Numbered from the stretch's first letter, positions 46,008 to 58,310 are shown. The stretch: DNA of 64,000 nt from Tigriopus japonicus (GCA_010645155.1 JAAGOF010000251.1:1445710-1509709); one strand, 5' to 3'. A program made the numbers and translations. The notes: generated from the sequence alone by a model not told the origin.

Positions 46008-47763
46008 ATTGGCAAGCGCACAGCTCATGTTTACAAAAATCCGCTCGTCAGCTGCCCTCGTTGGACGCTTGTCAACACATCTCGAATGCTGTTCCTTCCT
46101 GTACGCGAGTGTTGTCGCTTAGTGCTGAAATTGCTTGTATTGATATAAAACAAGTAACTAATGTCAATAGAAATTTCAGGATCCTACAAAAGATCAGGTC
46201 CTAGAAATTAAATGTTTGAGAAATAGTCATGATAAACAAGTTCCGGATTATGTTAATGATGTGGTTCCCAAAAAGTATCTAAGTAACTTCCAGATCAAAA
46301 GTCACTAGTATGTATGTACGTGTGTAATGATTAAACATGGTGGGAAGGGGGGGGGGGGGTTCTTTGGTGTTTTATAGTTAGTTTACATCCTTCATGGTGC
46401 TGATATTCCTCGAAGCTAAAACTTCTTGCTAAATTTCCAATTTTGGGGAACAGCTATTCCATTTCTTTTAGTTTAATTTCCACCCCAGCATTTTTAGTTC
46501 ACATTCTTTATTGCTAAGTAATCTCAACAAGGCATTTTTCGTGTCAACTTTAACATGATTTTCATTGAGGGTCAATGTAACAACCTTGCTTCTTACTACT
46601 GTAAATGAATTTCGCATTAGTTATCAAATGCTTTTTGTTTCTACTAAATTGTTCTCAAACCACATGATAGCACATAATGAAAATGGGGTAATGGTGACGA
46701 TGAGAGGTCCGGTCGAAAGAGCGAACCAGTGATACCAGAACTTTACGAACAAATCCTGCCAAAAAATATCAAAAAGAGAGCCAAATTCGGCTAGATGGGA
46801 GCAAATTGTTACTGTCATGATTTTTCATTTCAGCAAACAAATTTGAAAGCCTAAGTTGCAATGATTTAAAGCAATTCAGATGTTCTACTTCAAATACTTT
46901 ACTTTCCTGCAAGAATGAATTTCAGATCAAAACTGCTAGTATAAACAATGAAAATTATCCTTTAGGCAACATCTTCAGACGTTTTTCTTTGTTTTGAAAG
47001 TGGAACATATTTAAAATGAAAGGTAAGTGTTATCTATTAATTGGCATTAGCCATTATTTAACTTGAAACTACTGATCTTGAAATATCTGGCAACACTCCT
47101 TTGTTGTTCTTTTGTCCGGACCTCACATCGTCACCATTACCGAAAATGGCATTGCACACCAGGATCTTCATTTCCTTGATATATATTTTCAGACAAAATT
47201 TTGCACATATTTGCAATTATTGTCAAGAATTTGTCTTTTTTTATTTAAGTTGCATTAAGAAAGAATCACTGCTCACTTATTAGCCTCTCATATGTAAAAA
47301 ACCAAGTTGGAAACCAACAAAAATGAAGCAACAGATCTTGCGTGTAAAGGTTATCCTTACATATTGCCTAAAACATTCAAATCAGTTATGGCTACAAAGG
47401 ACTTATTTGAATTCGCTTTCATGATGAACAAGGCTATCTTTCTTATTCAGTAGTCTCAAGATGGGTGTACCAATTTGCACAGAAAAAGTATATTGAAGTC
47501 TAAAAATTGTTGCGACGAGACAGGCATGGGACATGGACGAGCAAGCAATAAGTCATTCTATTTTATCATTTGTCTAGATTCTATTCAATTTAAATTTTGT
47601 GAAAACTAAGTTGTTTCAAACAATTTTCTTTCCAAAAGTTCAGATTTTTGCTCTTTGCTTTTGTTCCTTGTCCAATTCACGACTCTTATCGCATCATTAT
47701 CCTACTCAGTCACAAGTTACAATGGCGTATTGCAAATTTCAAGTATCAAATGTGGTAAAAAAA
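46008..47763 (+). repeat. Direct segmental duplication, copy B
   Basis: Matches copy A throughout, with scattered substitutions and a longer G run near 46346-46362. It is longer by one 455-bp TIR element plus its 8-bp duplication. Confidence 0.9.
46687..47141. mobile_element. 455-bp TIR element with empty-site paralogue
   Basis: Inverted ends of 26 bp with one mismatch, beginning GGTAATGGTGACGATG and reaching GGTCCGG. Exact 8-bp duplication GAAAATGG at 46679-46686 and 47142-47149. Copy A at 44981-44988 shows the unoccupied site. Non-coding. GG tips and 8-bp duplications fit Merlin or MULE better than hAT; the superfamily is not settled. Confidence 0.93.
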
Positions 47764-48507
47764 TCATTTCCGAAACAAAACAGAACTAGGTATAAGCTTT
47801 AATTTGCTTTCATTCCGTTTTGTTTGGTTTTATCTTTTGACAGCCTTCATCAGATCCAACGATTGTTCACTACTGTTTAATGATATGCACAGTACATTTC
47901 AATGTTTTTTCTCTCTTTCTCTATTTTCATAACACATAACTGAAAGTCTATACTGAAAGTCTCTAGGTCTTTCTCCGCATTTGGAAGCCTTTATCAACCC
48001 ATTTTACGGAAATTCGTCAAAATTTGGCCCACCTTTTCACCACATCACCCTAAATCAACGAGTGGATGAACAGCAATCACTCGAAGCCTTGTTTTGAATT
48101 TTCAAGCGCTCTCGCGCCGGCCCGAAATCAGCTAGGGCTACTTCAACTTGCCATATTGGCATTACTTGATCTGTGGCTTATAGCGTCCCCTGTCTAGGCT
48201 TCTCTCGAGCGCGTTCTTTATTTTCAGTCACGAAAGATTCTAACTTAAGCAAAACTTAGCAAGACATGGCCACCCTGAGTTTCATGTCTCTCTCTCTTTC
48301 TCATTCTGTGCTCTCCTCCCTATCCCTCCTAAAGTTTAACGCACGCCCGGTTCGAAATAGTAGACTTTTACCGAAAATCGTTCTCTTCACAATCTCGGTG
48401 TGAATATTGGGGGAATATTGTTCCGCTTTGGGCGGATTGCCGAACTCCCTTTCGAGATGAAGCCGTCGGAACTTAATTCCGATGAAATAACAGGTGGCCA
48501 TCTCTTT
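47764..48507. other. Intergenic region
   Basis: No gene recognised; a TC-rich tract lies near 48285-48305. Confidence 0.4.
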
Positions 48508-49404
48508 CCCCCAACAGTGATCTCCCCCTGTAGGTTTGCACCAGGTGATCTCCGCCAAGTTGAACTCCCCCAGCACTTATCTCGACCAAGGTTAACTCCA
48601 CCAACAATCAACTCCGCCAACATTGAACTCCGCCACGGTAAACTCCACCAGGGTTAACTCCCACAACAATCATCTCCGGCAACAGTGATTTCCGCCACGG
48701 TAAACTCCACCACGCTAAACTCCGCCACGGTAAACTCCGCCATGTTAAACTCCGCCATGTTAAACTCCACCATGTTAAACTTCGCCATGTTAAACTCCGC
48801 CACGGTAAATTCCGCCACGGTAAACTCCGCCACTCACCTGATAATGATTTCCACCAAAAGAAATTGCGCCATTGTATCAGCCACGACAAAATAAACTCCA
48901 CCCTTTTCAAATTTCCTTTTGTTCGAAAGATCACTTCTCATCCTTACACTGAGACCATTAAAAACCAACTATATGTTTACCAAATCCATTCACGACCTAC
49001 CCAGGGACTTTGGGTAAGTGTTGTGTCAAGTTCATTGATTCATCAGCGCTATACTGGCACAATAACCCAGAAGTTTCTAATGTTAGAGTTTTCTGAGGCG
49101 GGGTTTCTTGGGGTGGACTTTGCCTTGGCGGAAATCACTTTTGGGGGAGTTTACAAGAGGGAGTTTACTGTGGCGGAGTTTACTGTGGCGGAGTTTACCG
49201 TGGCGGAAATCACTGTTGGCGGAGATGATTTTTGAGGGAGTTAACCCTGGTGGAGTTTACCGTGGCGAAGTTCAATGTTGGCGGAGTTGATTGTTGGTGG
49301 AGTTAACTTTGGTGGAAATAAGTGCTGGGGGAGTTTACCTTGGCGCAGATCACCTGGTGCAGATCACCTGGTGCAAACCTACAGGGGGAGATTAGTGTTG
49401 GGGG
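48508..49404. mobile_element. Foldback-type element with 15-bp repeats in both arms
   Basis: The left arm (48508 to about 48840) is largely the inverse of the right arm (about 49112-49404). Both begin CCCCCAACA and share CTCCCCCTGTAGGTTTGCACC in inverse. Each arm carries tandem 15-bp units of TAAACTCCGCCACGG type. The centre (48845-49110) is unique and non-coding. I could not fix a target duplication. Open frames here come from the 15-bp periodicity. Confidence 0.82.
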
Positions 49405-49691
49405 AGTTGTATGGGAACCGAAATAACAACCTGGATTCAAACTGGAACGATCGTGGAGCCTGGAAGGGACCCAAATATGGAAACTCCAGACGCATTACAT
49501 CACGAGGACCGACCAAGAATGAGGATTTTAAATCAAAAAATCCTCCGTAACATTGAAGATGACAATTTCTTCCTCCGTAATTGATAATTTATTTTTTCAA
49601 AATTGCCCATGTTTATTTTTTGCCCTCCCAATTACATCTCCTCCTTAGATATTATATTTGAAAATACATAGTTGACCTCCCTATCTCTGAA

Positions 49692-50612
49692 ATGATACGG
49701 GTTATTCTTTATTTTTTTAATGTTTTTTTGTGTGTGTATGTGGGGGAGGGAGAATGGGGAATTCACGGGTTTGATTTGAAATTACCGTTCAAGGAAAGAG
49801 AACGGGTTCCCCTAACCGTGTTGAAGATATTTGGTGTAGACCCTTGGGCCAGAAATCGTGAAAATGGCTGTATTGGTGATGAAAAACAGTCTGAAGACAA
49901 CGATGAAAATTTTCAATTCAATAATGAACAAGAATCTGAACAACAATATCCGAGGATACATCATGATGAAACTGGCGGGAATAACAATGTCAGGGCATGT
50001 GGTGGTGAAACCCTTGACAATGAGCAGGAGGATGATCGATTGCTGAACAATATTTTCCATGTCCCAGCGGAAGACCGCAAAGACAAAGGAAAGGCCCTGA
50101 TCGCTTTGGAAATTGGGCCAACTTCGGAGATGTACTTCGGACCAAAGAACCTTAGAATTATGATGAGGTGATCAAGGATAGAAATTGGACTAAAGCAATG
50201 GATGAAGAGATTGAATCGATGAAGGGAATACTGCTTGGACTTTGGTCAATCTCCCTCCTGTAATAAATTTTATCAAGACACGATGGATTTATAAAATCAA
50301 GAAACATTCTGATGGTTCGATTGATCGATACAAAGCTCGACTTGTGGCAAGAGGTTTCACTCAAAAATTGCATGACTATGTGTTTGCACCTGTAGTCCGT
50401 TTTGAATCTGTTCGGTTCTTGTTTGCCATAGTTGTTTCTGAAGGCTTGCATCTACACGCAAAGGATATATCTCGTGCCTTTGTAAATGGACATCTTAACG
50501 AAGGAGTATACTTGGAACAATCCTGCGGATACAAGTTACCTGGAGATGAATCCTTAGTGTCACGGTGGTTAAAATTTCTGTTTAAGCGTTTGCTCAAATG
50601 CCAAGACTTCTA
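49692..50612 (+). pseudogene. Ty1/copia reverse transcriptase fragment
   Basis: An acidic linker (about 49860-50060) is followed, across frameshifts near 50160 and 50225, by NWTKAMDEEIESMK, TRWIYKIKKHSDGSIDRYKA and RLVARGFTQ. Next come APVVRFESVRFLFAIVVSEG and RAFVNGHLNEGVYLEQ. This is the N-terminal half of copia RT. The YVDD block, RNase H, integrase and LTRs are absent. Confidence 0.85.
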
Positions 50613-52498
50613 ATTACGATTTTTGATGTCACAGTGTCAAAATGAAGGTGTCTTGTGAAAGTGTACATCTTAAAAGTAGCTCAAATACTTTTTTAATTCA
50701 ATTAAAACCATTAAAACCAATATATTTTCCAAAACCATATTAGTAAATTTTGAGAGGGTCCTTTGTTATGAATTGATGCGAAATTTGATCAAAAAGCGTT
50801 AGGCCGATCTGATTCTGCCTTCATTTCTCAAGTGTGACGAGTTTTCAATTGAAGATCGAGATTTCACTCGTTTGAAAATAATGCAATGGTGGCAGTCAAC
50901 TACGTTTACGCCTTTATTACATCTACTTATTTGGGATATATTCAAAAAAGTACACTTTCGTAGTTTAGTTGATATGCAAAGCAACCTGAATGGATATGTG
51001 CGGTATTTTGTTTTTCGTATTTTGTACCTGTCTGTTGCTTCTTTAGTACTATGTGAGATCGCGGACATACAGTTGTGCTACGCAGGTGGACCAAATCTTG
51101 AATAGCTCAAAGCTGTTAAAAAAGGAGGTGATTCTGATATTTTTGGTGGCTATCTGCGGTGTACCAATATTGCGACGTACCAACGTGTTTTAAAATGCGC
51201 AAAAAAGTACTCAGGCTTCCTGTAAGAGTGAAATAAAAAAAAACAACTTATCACCAAACCTCACATTTTTGTCGGAGGGCCAGACCTAATCAGGGTTCAA
51301 ACTTTATTTGTAGACTAATTTGAACCGTCCCTCTTGTCTCACTTGACTCCATGAACACGTGATTTATTTTTAAAAAATTTACATGGTTTTGATTTGAGCA
51401 AACTCATACCCTGAATTTCCGTTCCGACGCGGCCAGCCGTCCAAACCAGGAATCTCCTACTTTTGAAGGATGGTAAAGGCAACGAATCAACAAACCCACC
51501 AATCGATCAACCATGGGAATCCAGACCAAAGCCAAGAAACAACTAGATTCAACACGCAAGCTTAAGTGAAAACATGTAAGAATGAAAGCACCAAACACTG
51601 GCACCGTTCCAAAACATTTCGAGAAAAAATGACACTGCATCAGAAACTTCAATTGTTGGAAAGATTCTTCACCTCTATATCAGAATGACCCGATGGAAGT
51701 GAACAAAATGATATGCCATGGACAGAATCAAGGCTCAATGTGACCTACCCTACGCCATACTGTTGATGAATAAATCCCAGATAATTGGAGCTTTTTTTTG
51801 ATAAGCATACAAAATTTCCTTTTAACACTGATCTTCTTTGGACTATAACATGATTCATCCGATTTCAATTGGCCTAAATGGTTTATGGGGTCCTTAAAGT
51901 CATCAGTGTTATTGAAGCGTCAAAAGTGATCTAATGTCCGCAAAATTGCTGCCTTGTTGTCATTGGTTGAGTGGGCTCAATTCTGAACCAATCCCTGACT
52001 TTGTTTAGATTAGTGACCTCACTGAATCGTTGGCGAATATCTATTAAGCAGATAATTAACTATCATTACTTTAAAACATTTAAATGCATCAAATTATGCC
52101 ATGAAATGCTCAGATTGTGTGTAAAAGCACTTCCTAAGACATGTCAAGTACTTTTTTCACTTTGCCTTAAATAAAATAATAAGCGCATTGGTACAAAATC
52201 AATTGTCATTAATATCAGTAACTATCCTACTCCTCCCTACTCTTCCATAGTTAAAATATCTGTGCCAGCTCCTCTTCCAGACTCTTCTAGAATAACCTGA
52301 TTTCCCTCCCATTCCACTCACTTGCTACTGACGACTTGAATAAACCGGACATGTTTGAATCAACTCTCTTTACAGGGAATCTCATTCCTTGTAGCGGTAT
52401 TAAAAAATCCGATATATCGATTTATAAATCCTACATTATAGGTCTGCTTACTTTTCACTTGCCTCCTCTTATCAAAAATGTAAGAAATGCAAATGACT
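50613..52498. other. Intergenic region
   Basis: No supported gene or bounded repeat. A 77-codon open frame at 50872-51105 has a hydrophobic C-terminal half but no family I know. Confidence 0.4.
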
Positions 52499-52506
52499 TC
52501 TTAGAT

Positions 52507-52736
52507 CAGGTGTCGGCAACCTCTTTTGGGTCTAGGCCCACGAAATTTGATTCGTGTTGTCAGCGGCCCACCAGAGAGGCATTGGTAGGTTCAGGGGCCC
52601 ACACATTAGTGATCAAAGAGCTTGGGCCCATGAGTATTGTACTAAGGATGGTTCTCGGGCCCACTTTTTAAAACTTTCTTCACAGCTCCAGGGCCCACGA
52701 ATGACCACCCTTTCACCCAAAGGTTGCCGACCCCTG
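52507..52736. mobile_element. hAT MITE family D (CAGGGGTCGGCAACC type)
   Basis: 230 bp, termini CAGGTGTCGGCAACC and GGTTGCCGACCCCTG. Exact 8-bp duplication TCTTAGAT at 52499-52506 and 52737-52744. The tips match the CAGGGGTCGGCAA type widespread among animal hAT elements. Subterminal GGCCCAC repeats. Confidence 0.94.
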
Positions 52737-52848
52737 TCTTAGATGAACAACCTATTTTAGCTATTTACCACGATAACGAGTACTTTTGAATACCTGATGT
52801 TTTAGAATAAAAAACCTGATTGATTATTTACCTACCGGTAGATCCAAT

Positions 52849-53330
52849 TGTCAATGTGGGATATGTATCTCAAGAACTAACATCATCAATAACAACGACG
52901 ACGACAACAACAACAACAGTAACAACGAAAACAAAAACAACAACGACAACGACGACGACCTCAGCGCCATCAACAATAACAGCAGTGGAACCTGTGCGTG
53001 AGGAAAGAGGCTCTCCAATGGTATTTTTTTTATTGTAGCTTATTTCGTGGCCTTCTTGGGCTTGAGTATTGCCATGGCTTTTGGTACAAAACAACTTTGA
53101 AAAAAAAGAACCCAAGCATTTCATTTTTCTCATCATTGGAACCATTTGACTTCTTTGACTTTTGTCTGGTTTTTTCTTCCACGGTTTAACTGTTTTCTCT
53201 CCCACACAAGACATTTTTTTTACCTCTTGAATTTCGTCTTGACTCTGAACGACCTTCGTTGACCCTATGTTCAGTTGATCTGGCAACTAATTCAAACTAC
53301 ATGCGGAACCAATGATTTAAACCTAATTGA
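52849..53330 (+). pseudogene. Decayed terminal exon of a Thr-rich membrane protein, copy 2
   Basis: Begins after the acceptor-like CCGGTAG and encodes PIVNVGYVSQELTSS, an uninterrupted Thr tract of about 30 residues, then EERGSPMVFF. A frameshift in a T-run at about 53025 separates this from the hydrophobic helix (VAYFVAFLGLSIAMAFG). It is related to 23172-23880. No upstream coding exon was recognised. The relation to the Ly6 mucins is by architecture only. Confidence 0.5.
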
Positions 53331-53479
53331 GTAATCTCATGATTTATTTCATGGAAAAAAGCTTGACAGGTTTAGTCATGGGGCTCGTATACCTTAACAA
53401 AAACATTTGCAAAGATTTATGCAAATAGAAAGAGATTTATGCAAAAAGTACAAAGATTTATGTATACATTTTGGCGGGA

Positions 53480-54245
53480 AAAAATCAGGTTTATGACCAA
53501 TGGTTATGTCGCGAGAGTTTAAGTGGAAAGAGATTGCATCGTTGATTTATGCCGAGCACATCAACAGGTTCATTTCCAAGACCGCCGTCAGCACGATCAA
53601 CAAAAAGGTTAAGTAAGTTGGATAGGATCTCAGCCGCGCCCATAACGCCATGATATGTGGAGTAGCAGTTTCATATGACAGTCACACGGACCCAGTGCAG
53701 TTTCTAAAGAGGCACTGCCTCACGTGGCGTGACTACGTGGAGATGCTGAAGAACCATGCACAGTCATTTAGCAAGGAAGCGGTAGGATACGACCCCCTGC
53801 GTCTTCTGGCAAGATTGAGCAACAGCTTTTACCTCCAACATGACCCATGAGTGGCTCCACGAGAATATAAGTTTCTGGGACACAGAGCCAAAACCTGAAC
53901 CCCCTCGATTACGCAATCTAGGGGCGTGTCACGGCCAACACCTCCCTGCGGTCGCTCCAGCGGGGTCCGGTGAGCGGTAAACCAGGTGTGGGTGGCGATA
54001 TCCCCGAGAATGATCGCAAAGCTTGCAGTGATTTCATGTCCCGCCTCCAGAAAGTTACTGCCTCTGAAGGAGACTACGTTGAACATTTAATTTGTAAAGA
54101 AATGTTAGATAAACAAAGTTTAGAAAACGAGAAATCAGCCACACCCAATCATTTGGCCAGTATCGTTCTTTTCTTATATTATTCTTATGGTACAGATACT
54201 TTTGCAACATACAGTATTTTAGACTACCACAATCAGAGTTGAAAT
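53480..54245 (+). pseudogene. Unrecognised coding-like relic
   Basis: GC-richer than its neighbours, with open stretches at 53650-53850 and 53970-54242 plus an upstream piece reading as a possible helix-turn-helix (near 53500-53610, ending INKKVK). The pieces are in different frames. It could be the remnant of a transposon protein; I do not recognise the family. Confidence 0.3.
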
Positions 54246-54249
54246 CGAA

Positions 54250-55568
54250 GAATAAAAACAAAAAAAGTTAAGATCATTACCCGTAGAGAAACCTTTTAAA
54301 ATTTCTTAAGGAACATCTTCTAATGGTATATCTTTCTTATATTTCATTTGGATCCCATCATCTTCAGGATCAGCTGACGTTGGAAACAGCGTTTTCTTCC
54401 TGTCTCTCGGTAGCTTTACATTTTAAATCGGATATTGAGCTTATTTTACGGCTCTTGATTTGAGAAAAGGCTACACGGGGAGGTCAGGGAACCATTGCTT
54501 AATCAAAGTCCCCTTCCATGTGGGTGGGGAGCCTCAAGAATGGCTAGTCTTGCGATCTCCTGAGATGAATAAGCCTCCTGAATAATCTCCTGAAAAAAGT
54601 GTTTCAGGTGTGTAAATGCAAACTTAACGACCATTTTCAACTCTGTGTCAGAGTAAGCCAGTTGACTAAGGTAAGAAAAGGAACCTGAGGCTAGTTTTTT
54701 TAGACGCAAAGATCGATCTCAAGTACTTAAGTACGATCTTGAAATCGATCTTTAATGTCTAAAAAAGTAGCCTCTGGTCTTGAACAAAAAAAAAGTTATA
54801 GTTTGGATTTCCTGGAACAAACATTTTTTGGATTTTGTCTATAGAAATTGACAATTTATATTTTTTAAATTTCAGTATTTTTCTCCCAATAAAGCATGAT
54901 ACCAAGGCTAGATATCCGATCATTCTGAAAATGATTTATTGGAATGAGTAAGAATAAGATCACAAAGCTGAAATGAAAACGAAAACAAATGTTCCATTCA
55001 GCAAAAACTTATTAGCTCGTAAAAGACGAAGAAGAGCTGCAAAGTTAATTCGTTGTTGGCACAACTGTTATTTTAGAAGGCATGATAACCTTTTACCCCG
55101 ACAAATGCTAGCACTTTAAAAGTCTACAAAAGTTTCGCATTTTTGCAGAAGGAGATATTCAATATTCTTAATTTCACTTTCATTCCTAGAAAATTGGAAA
55201 ATGTAAGTACTAAAAAGGATTTAACTCAATTCAATATGGACAGATTCGCATGGACAGATACAAAAAGAACTGTTTTTTTAGTGTTGATCGATTGCAGTTG
55301 TCTTTCAACTGCTTTTTGCCATCTTTATTTGTGATCCAATTGATAGAGATTCTTTCCACTATACGTATACTAAAATATGTCTTTAGTGCAAACAGTCACC
55401 AAAAGAAACTTTAACAAGTTGGAATCATATTCGTTTAAAACTCAAGAAATCCTTATTCGCTCAATCGTTTGAAATAAGTCCTTTCAAATTCAAGCAACAT
55501 CTAAAACTAGTCAGTTTTATTCGAAAAATCAAATTCAACCCACTGAGAGCTAAACATCTTTAGCTCTA
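54250..55568. other. Intergenic region
   Basis: No gene recognised apart from the hairpin at 54684-54777. Ends at the TA target of the Tc1/mariner element. Confidence 0.4.
54684..54777. repeat. 94-nt hairpin
   Basis: Ends CCTGAGGCTAG and its inverse CCAGAGGCTAC; arms of about 40 bp share TTTTTTAGAC, AAAGATCGAT and CAAG blocks around an AGTACTTAAGTAC centre. No target duplication seen. Confidence 0.75.
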
Positions 55569-56843
55569 CAGAGTGGGGCAGAAGTATCCGGACAAAACAT
55601 TGAACATAATTTACAGCACCAGGGGTTTTAGCCAATTGTGTATTTAACAAAAAAAGTTTGGACAACAATTAAGAACATTTTTATTCAATATGGTCACCGT
55701 TGGCTTTAATGACGGCGTCCAAGTGGCCGACAAAGGCCGAGCAGGCTTTGGCGACTTTGGCCGTGGAGAAGGAAGCCATGTTCCGCTTCACCGACGACTT
55801 CAGAGACGCCAGGATGTTGTGGGGCATCTTGTTGACCTTCCTCCTCAGCTCGGACCACAACTAGAAGTCGCATGGGTTGAGGTCAGGGCTGTTTGAAGGC
55901 CACTCGTCTTTCTTGACCATCACGTCAAATTTGCTGTTCAAAAAGTTCATGGAAACATTGGACACATGACACGGAGCAGTCCTGGATCCACATGAATTTG
56001 GTTCCTGGTGGGTACGAGGTTGCCAGCCAGGGCATCACGACCTTCCTTAGAAGCTCCACATACCCGGCGGCGTTGAGCCTGAATTTGGGAGGGAAGACAT
56101 GGGCTGGCATCACCTTCCCGTCGCTGCTGATGAGGCCAAAGACCATAATCTTAGCAGGATTCTTTGTCTTCATGATGAGAGGCACAACGGTTCTGTTCTC
56201 GGCAAGCCATCGGTTGTTCTGGGGGTTGTACGCGCCATCCACGGTGAAGATTGACTCATCTGAGAAAAGTCTGACCGTCCTCGGATTGAACTTGCAGATT
56301 CTGCGCAACTTCTTGCCCCTCTCAAGCCTGGTGGCCTTCATCTTCTCGGTAAGAAGGTGGCGTCTGCCTCTGACGTAGGAGGTCAAGTTCACGTCCTCCT
56401 TGATGGCCCTGGCCACAGTCCTCTTGCTCACGGACCGCCTGGCTGCATGGGCCAATATGGACACAGCTGGGTTGGCCTCGATGGACCTCCTCAGGCCCGC
56501 CAAGAACCTGGGGGTCCGCTTTTTTGCCCTGTGTGGCCGCAGGGGGCGTGGCCTGTCCCCCGGCCAGACTGCAGCCTCTTCACGACCTCGTAGACGGTGG
56601 CCCTGGGGTACTTGGTTGACTTGATGATGGCTCTGGCGTCATTGCCGGCCGAGAGCAATTCAGCAATCACTTTACGTTTTTGTTCCTGGGGCTTCATATT
56701 TCCGGATTTAAACAAAAAAAATTAACAAACATTCAAAACTGGTTTTTGGTCAAACCAGAAAAACGCGGGAAATAAAAATATTCCTCTTGCTTTAGGAGAT
56801 ATACGTCATCCAAGCTTTGTCTGGATACTTCTGCCCCTCCCCG
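55569..56843 (-). mobile_element. Tc1/mariner element, 1275 bp, decayed
   Basis: Left tip CAGAGTGGGGCAGAAGTATC and inverse right tip CGGGGAGGGGCAGAAGTATC, flanked by TA (55567-55568, 56844-56845). Length and single minus-strand transposase are as expected for a complete Tc1/mariner element. Its right end is about 110 bp upstream of the SLC17 start codon. Confidence 0.92.
55681..56697 (-). pseudogene. Tc1/mariner transposase, frameshifted
   Basis: Starts at ATG (56697) with KPQEQKRKVIAELLSAGND and a first HTH (ATVYEVVKRLQ). After a frameshift near 56550 it continues with KKRTPRFLAGLRRSIEANP, LFSDESIFTVDG (first Asp) and FMWIQDCSV (second Asp). A frameshift near 55935 precedes SNSPDLNPCDF with an in-frame stop right after it. 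It ends at TAA 55681-55683. At least two frameshifts and one stop make it inactive. Confidence 0.88.
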
Positions 56844-56951
56844 TATAGAAAGATAGTCTTCCAAGCGAAAGACGTTTTCAGTGCTGAGCATCAAAGCTTT
56901 AACTGTGGATATACAATCACTTTGTCCACGTGAAGAAGAGAAAGTGTAAAC

Positions 56952-57094
56952 ATGGGCATCAACTCTTGGGGAAACGTATCATGTCTTTCCATACTGACTA
57001 TAATGGTGTTCTGGGGTCAAATTCAAAACTACATGAAGAGGGCCAACTTGAACGTCTTGATAGTGACCATGGTGAACAAGTCAAGTGTCATGAC
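56952..57094 (+). CDS. SLC17-type transporter, N-terminal coding segment
   Basis: ATG at 56952 opens a frame with the N-terminal membrane helix of SLC17 carriers; KRANLNVLIVTMVN matches the usual RVNLSVAIVAMVN pattern. The segment ends at the 8-bp duplication GTCATGAC, where a 1.2-kb hAT element is inserted; the frame resumes at 58319. The start is chosen because it directly precedes the first helix. Confidence 0.8.
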
Positions 57095-58310
57095 TAGAGT
57101 GAGTAGAAAAAATTAATTAAATCGTAAATTTTCTTTAATTTTTTTGCCCCTTTATGGTCCCATTTTCAATTTTTTGGCCCTTTTCGTTGGCCATTTTTGG
57201 TCATGTCAAGTCATAATTGGCGCCAAAAAACAGCTGCTAACACATTTAGCCTTACCAATTTTAGCTTTTTAGAGCTAAATTTAGCTCTTTTTCCTCATAT
57301 TTTGGAAATTTGGCTCCAAATTTGAGCATTTAGCTCTTTTGGCTCTTTTAGCTCCTTTTGAAATATTTGGCCATTTTTAGCTCTTTTTTCTGAAAATTTT
57401 AGGGATTTTTGGCTCCTATTTACAATTTTCGAAGTTGCCAGATTTTCTACCTCAACAAAATAAGGCTTGTTTAAAAATGTTCATTCTTCTCACAAATACG
57501 TAGGATTTTCAGGACAATCGACTCCAAACTATGGCTCTTCTTGCTGATGCAAAAAAATTGCAACTTTTGGCTAGTCTTGTTCTCGATTAACGTGCTGGTA
57601 CCGACTAAAACCTTGCCTTAGTTTACTCTTTGATTCTAACTACTCTACTCTAACTGACAAAAAGTTCATTTGATGTGGTTAAAATTTAGCTTGTGTGCTT
57701 TGAATTACGGGCCAAACAATGGGTTAAATTAGATATTTTCTCTGGTTGGTCCCGAAGTGAAAAACGGCTTTTGCCAATAACCGAGGCATAAAGGTCTTTC
57801 ATTATTGTTGCTCTATCTGTAACATTCAAAAAGCCAACATCACTTCGCAGAACAATCTTTTTTCTTGGCCGTTTTAAAGACAGGAAGAAAAAAATTCTAA
57901 AAAGCAATTTTTCCATGTCTTAAAGAGCCTGCCAATTACGTAAGGTCCAAAAATTTGATTATGTTGGTGTTTTAGCTTTTTCAAATTTAGCTCTTTTTTA
58001 GCTCTTTTTCAATAAAAATTAGTTCTTTTAGCTCCAAAATTTGCCCCTAAATTGAGGTATTTAGCTCTTTTTTATCTTAAACTGTTGGACACGCTGAACA
58101 CATAATTAGCCAGAAATAACTAAATGTGCTGAGTTGTAGCTAAATTACAAAGAATGATTACCAAAATGACGAAATGCAACTTTCATTAAATTCAATATTA
58201 CCATTTTTAATACAGTTTAGGAATAATTTTTTTTAAATTTTTTTGGCCTTTTTGGAGTAAATTAAATTTAAATTTTTCGTGAAAATCAGTAAATTTTTCT
58301 ACGCACTCTA
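57095..58310. mobile_element. Non-autonomous hAT family H inside the SLC17 coding sequence
   Basis: 1216 bp, termini TAGAGTGAGTAGAAAAA and inverse TAGAGTGCGTAGAAAAA. Exact palindromic 8-bp duplication GTCATGAC (57087-57094, 58311-58318). The interior is full of TTTAGCTCTTTTTAGCTC-like repeats and has no transposase. The left TIR contains GTGAGT, a strong splice-donor sequence, on the coding strand. Confidence 0.93.

Noticed and set aside
48608..49290. Pentapeptide-like repeat proteins in the foldback at 48.6-49.3 kb
   Set aside because: The 15-bp repeat unit creates a five-residue periodicity; both strands and both arms show it equally.
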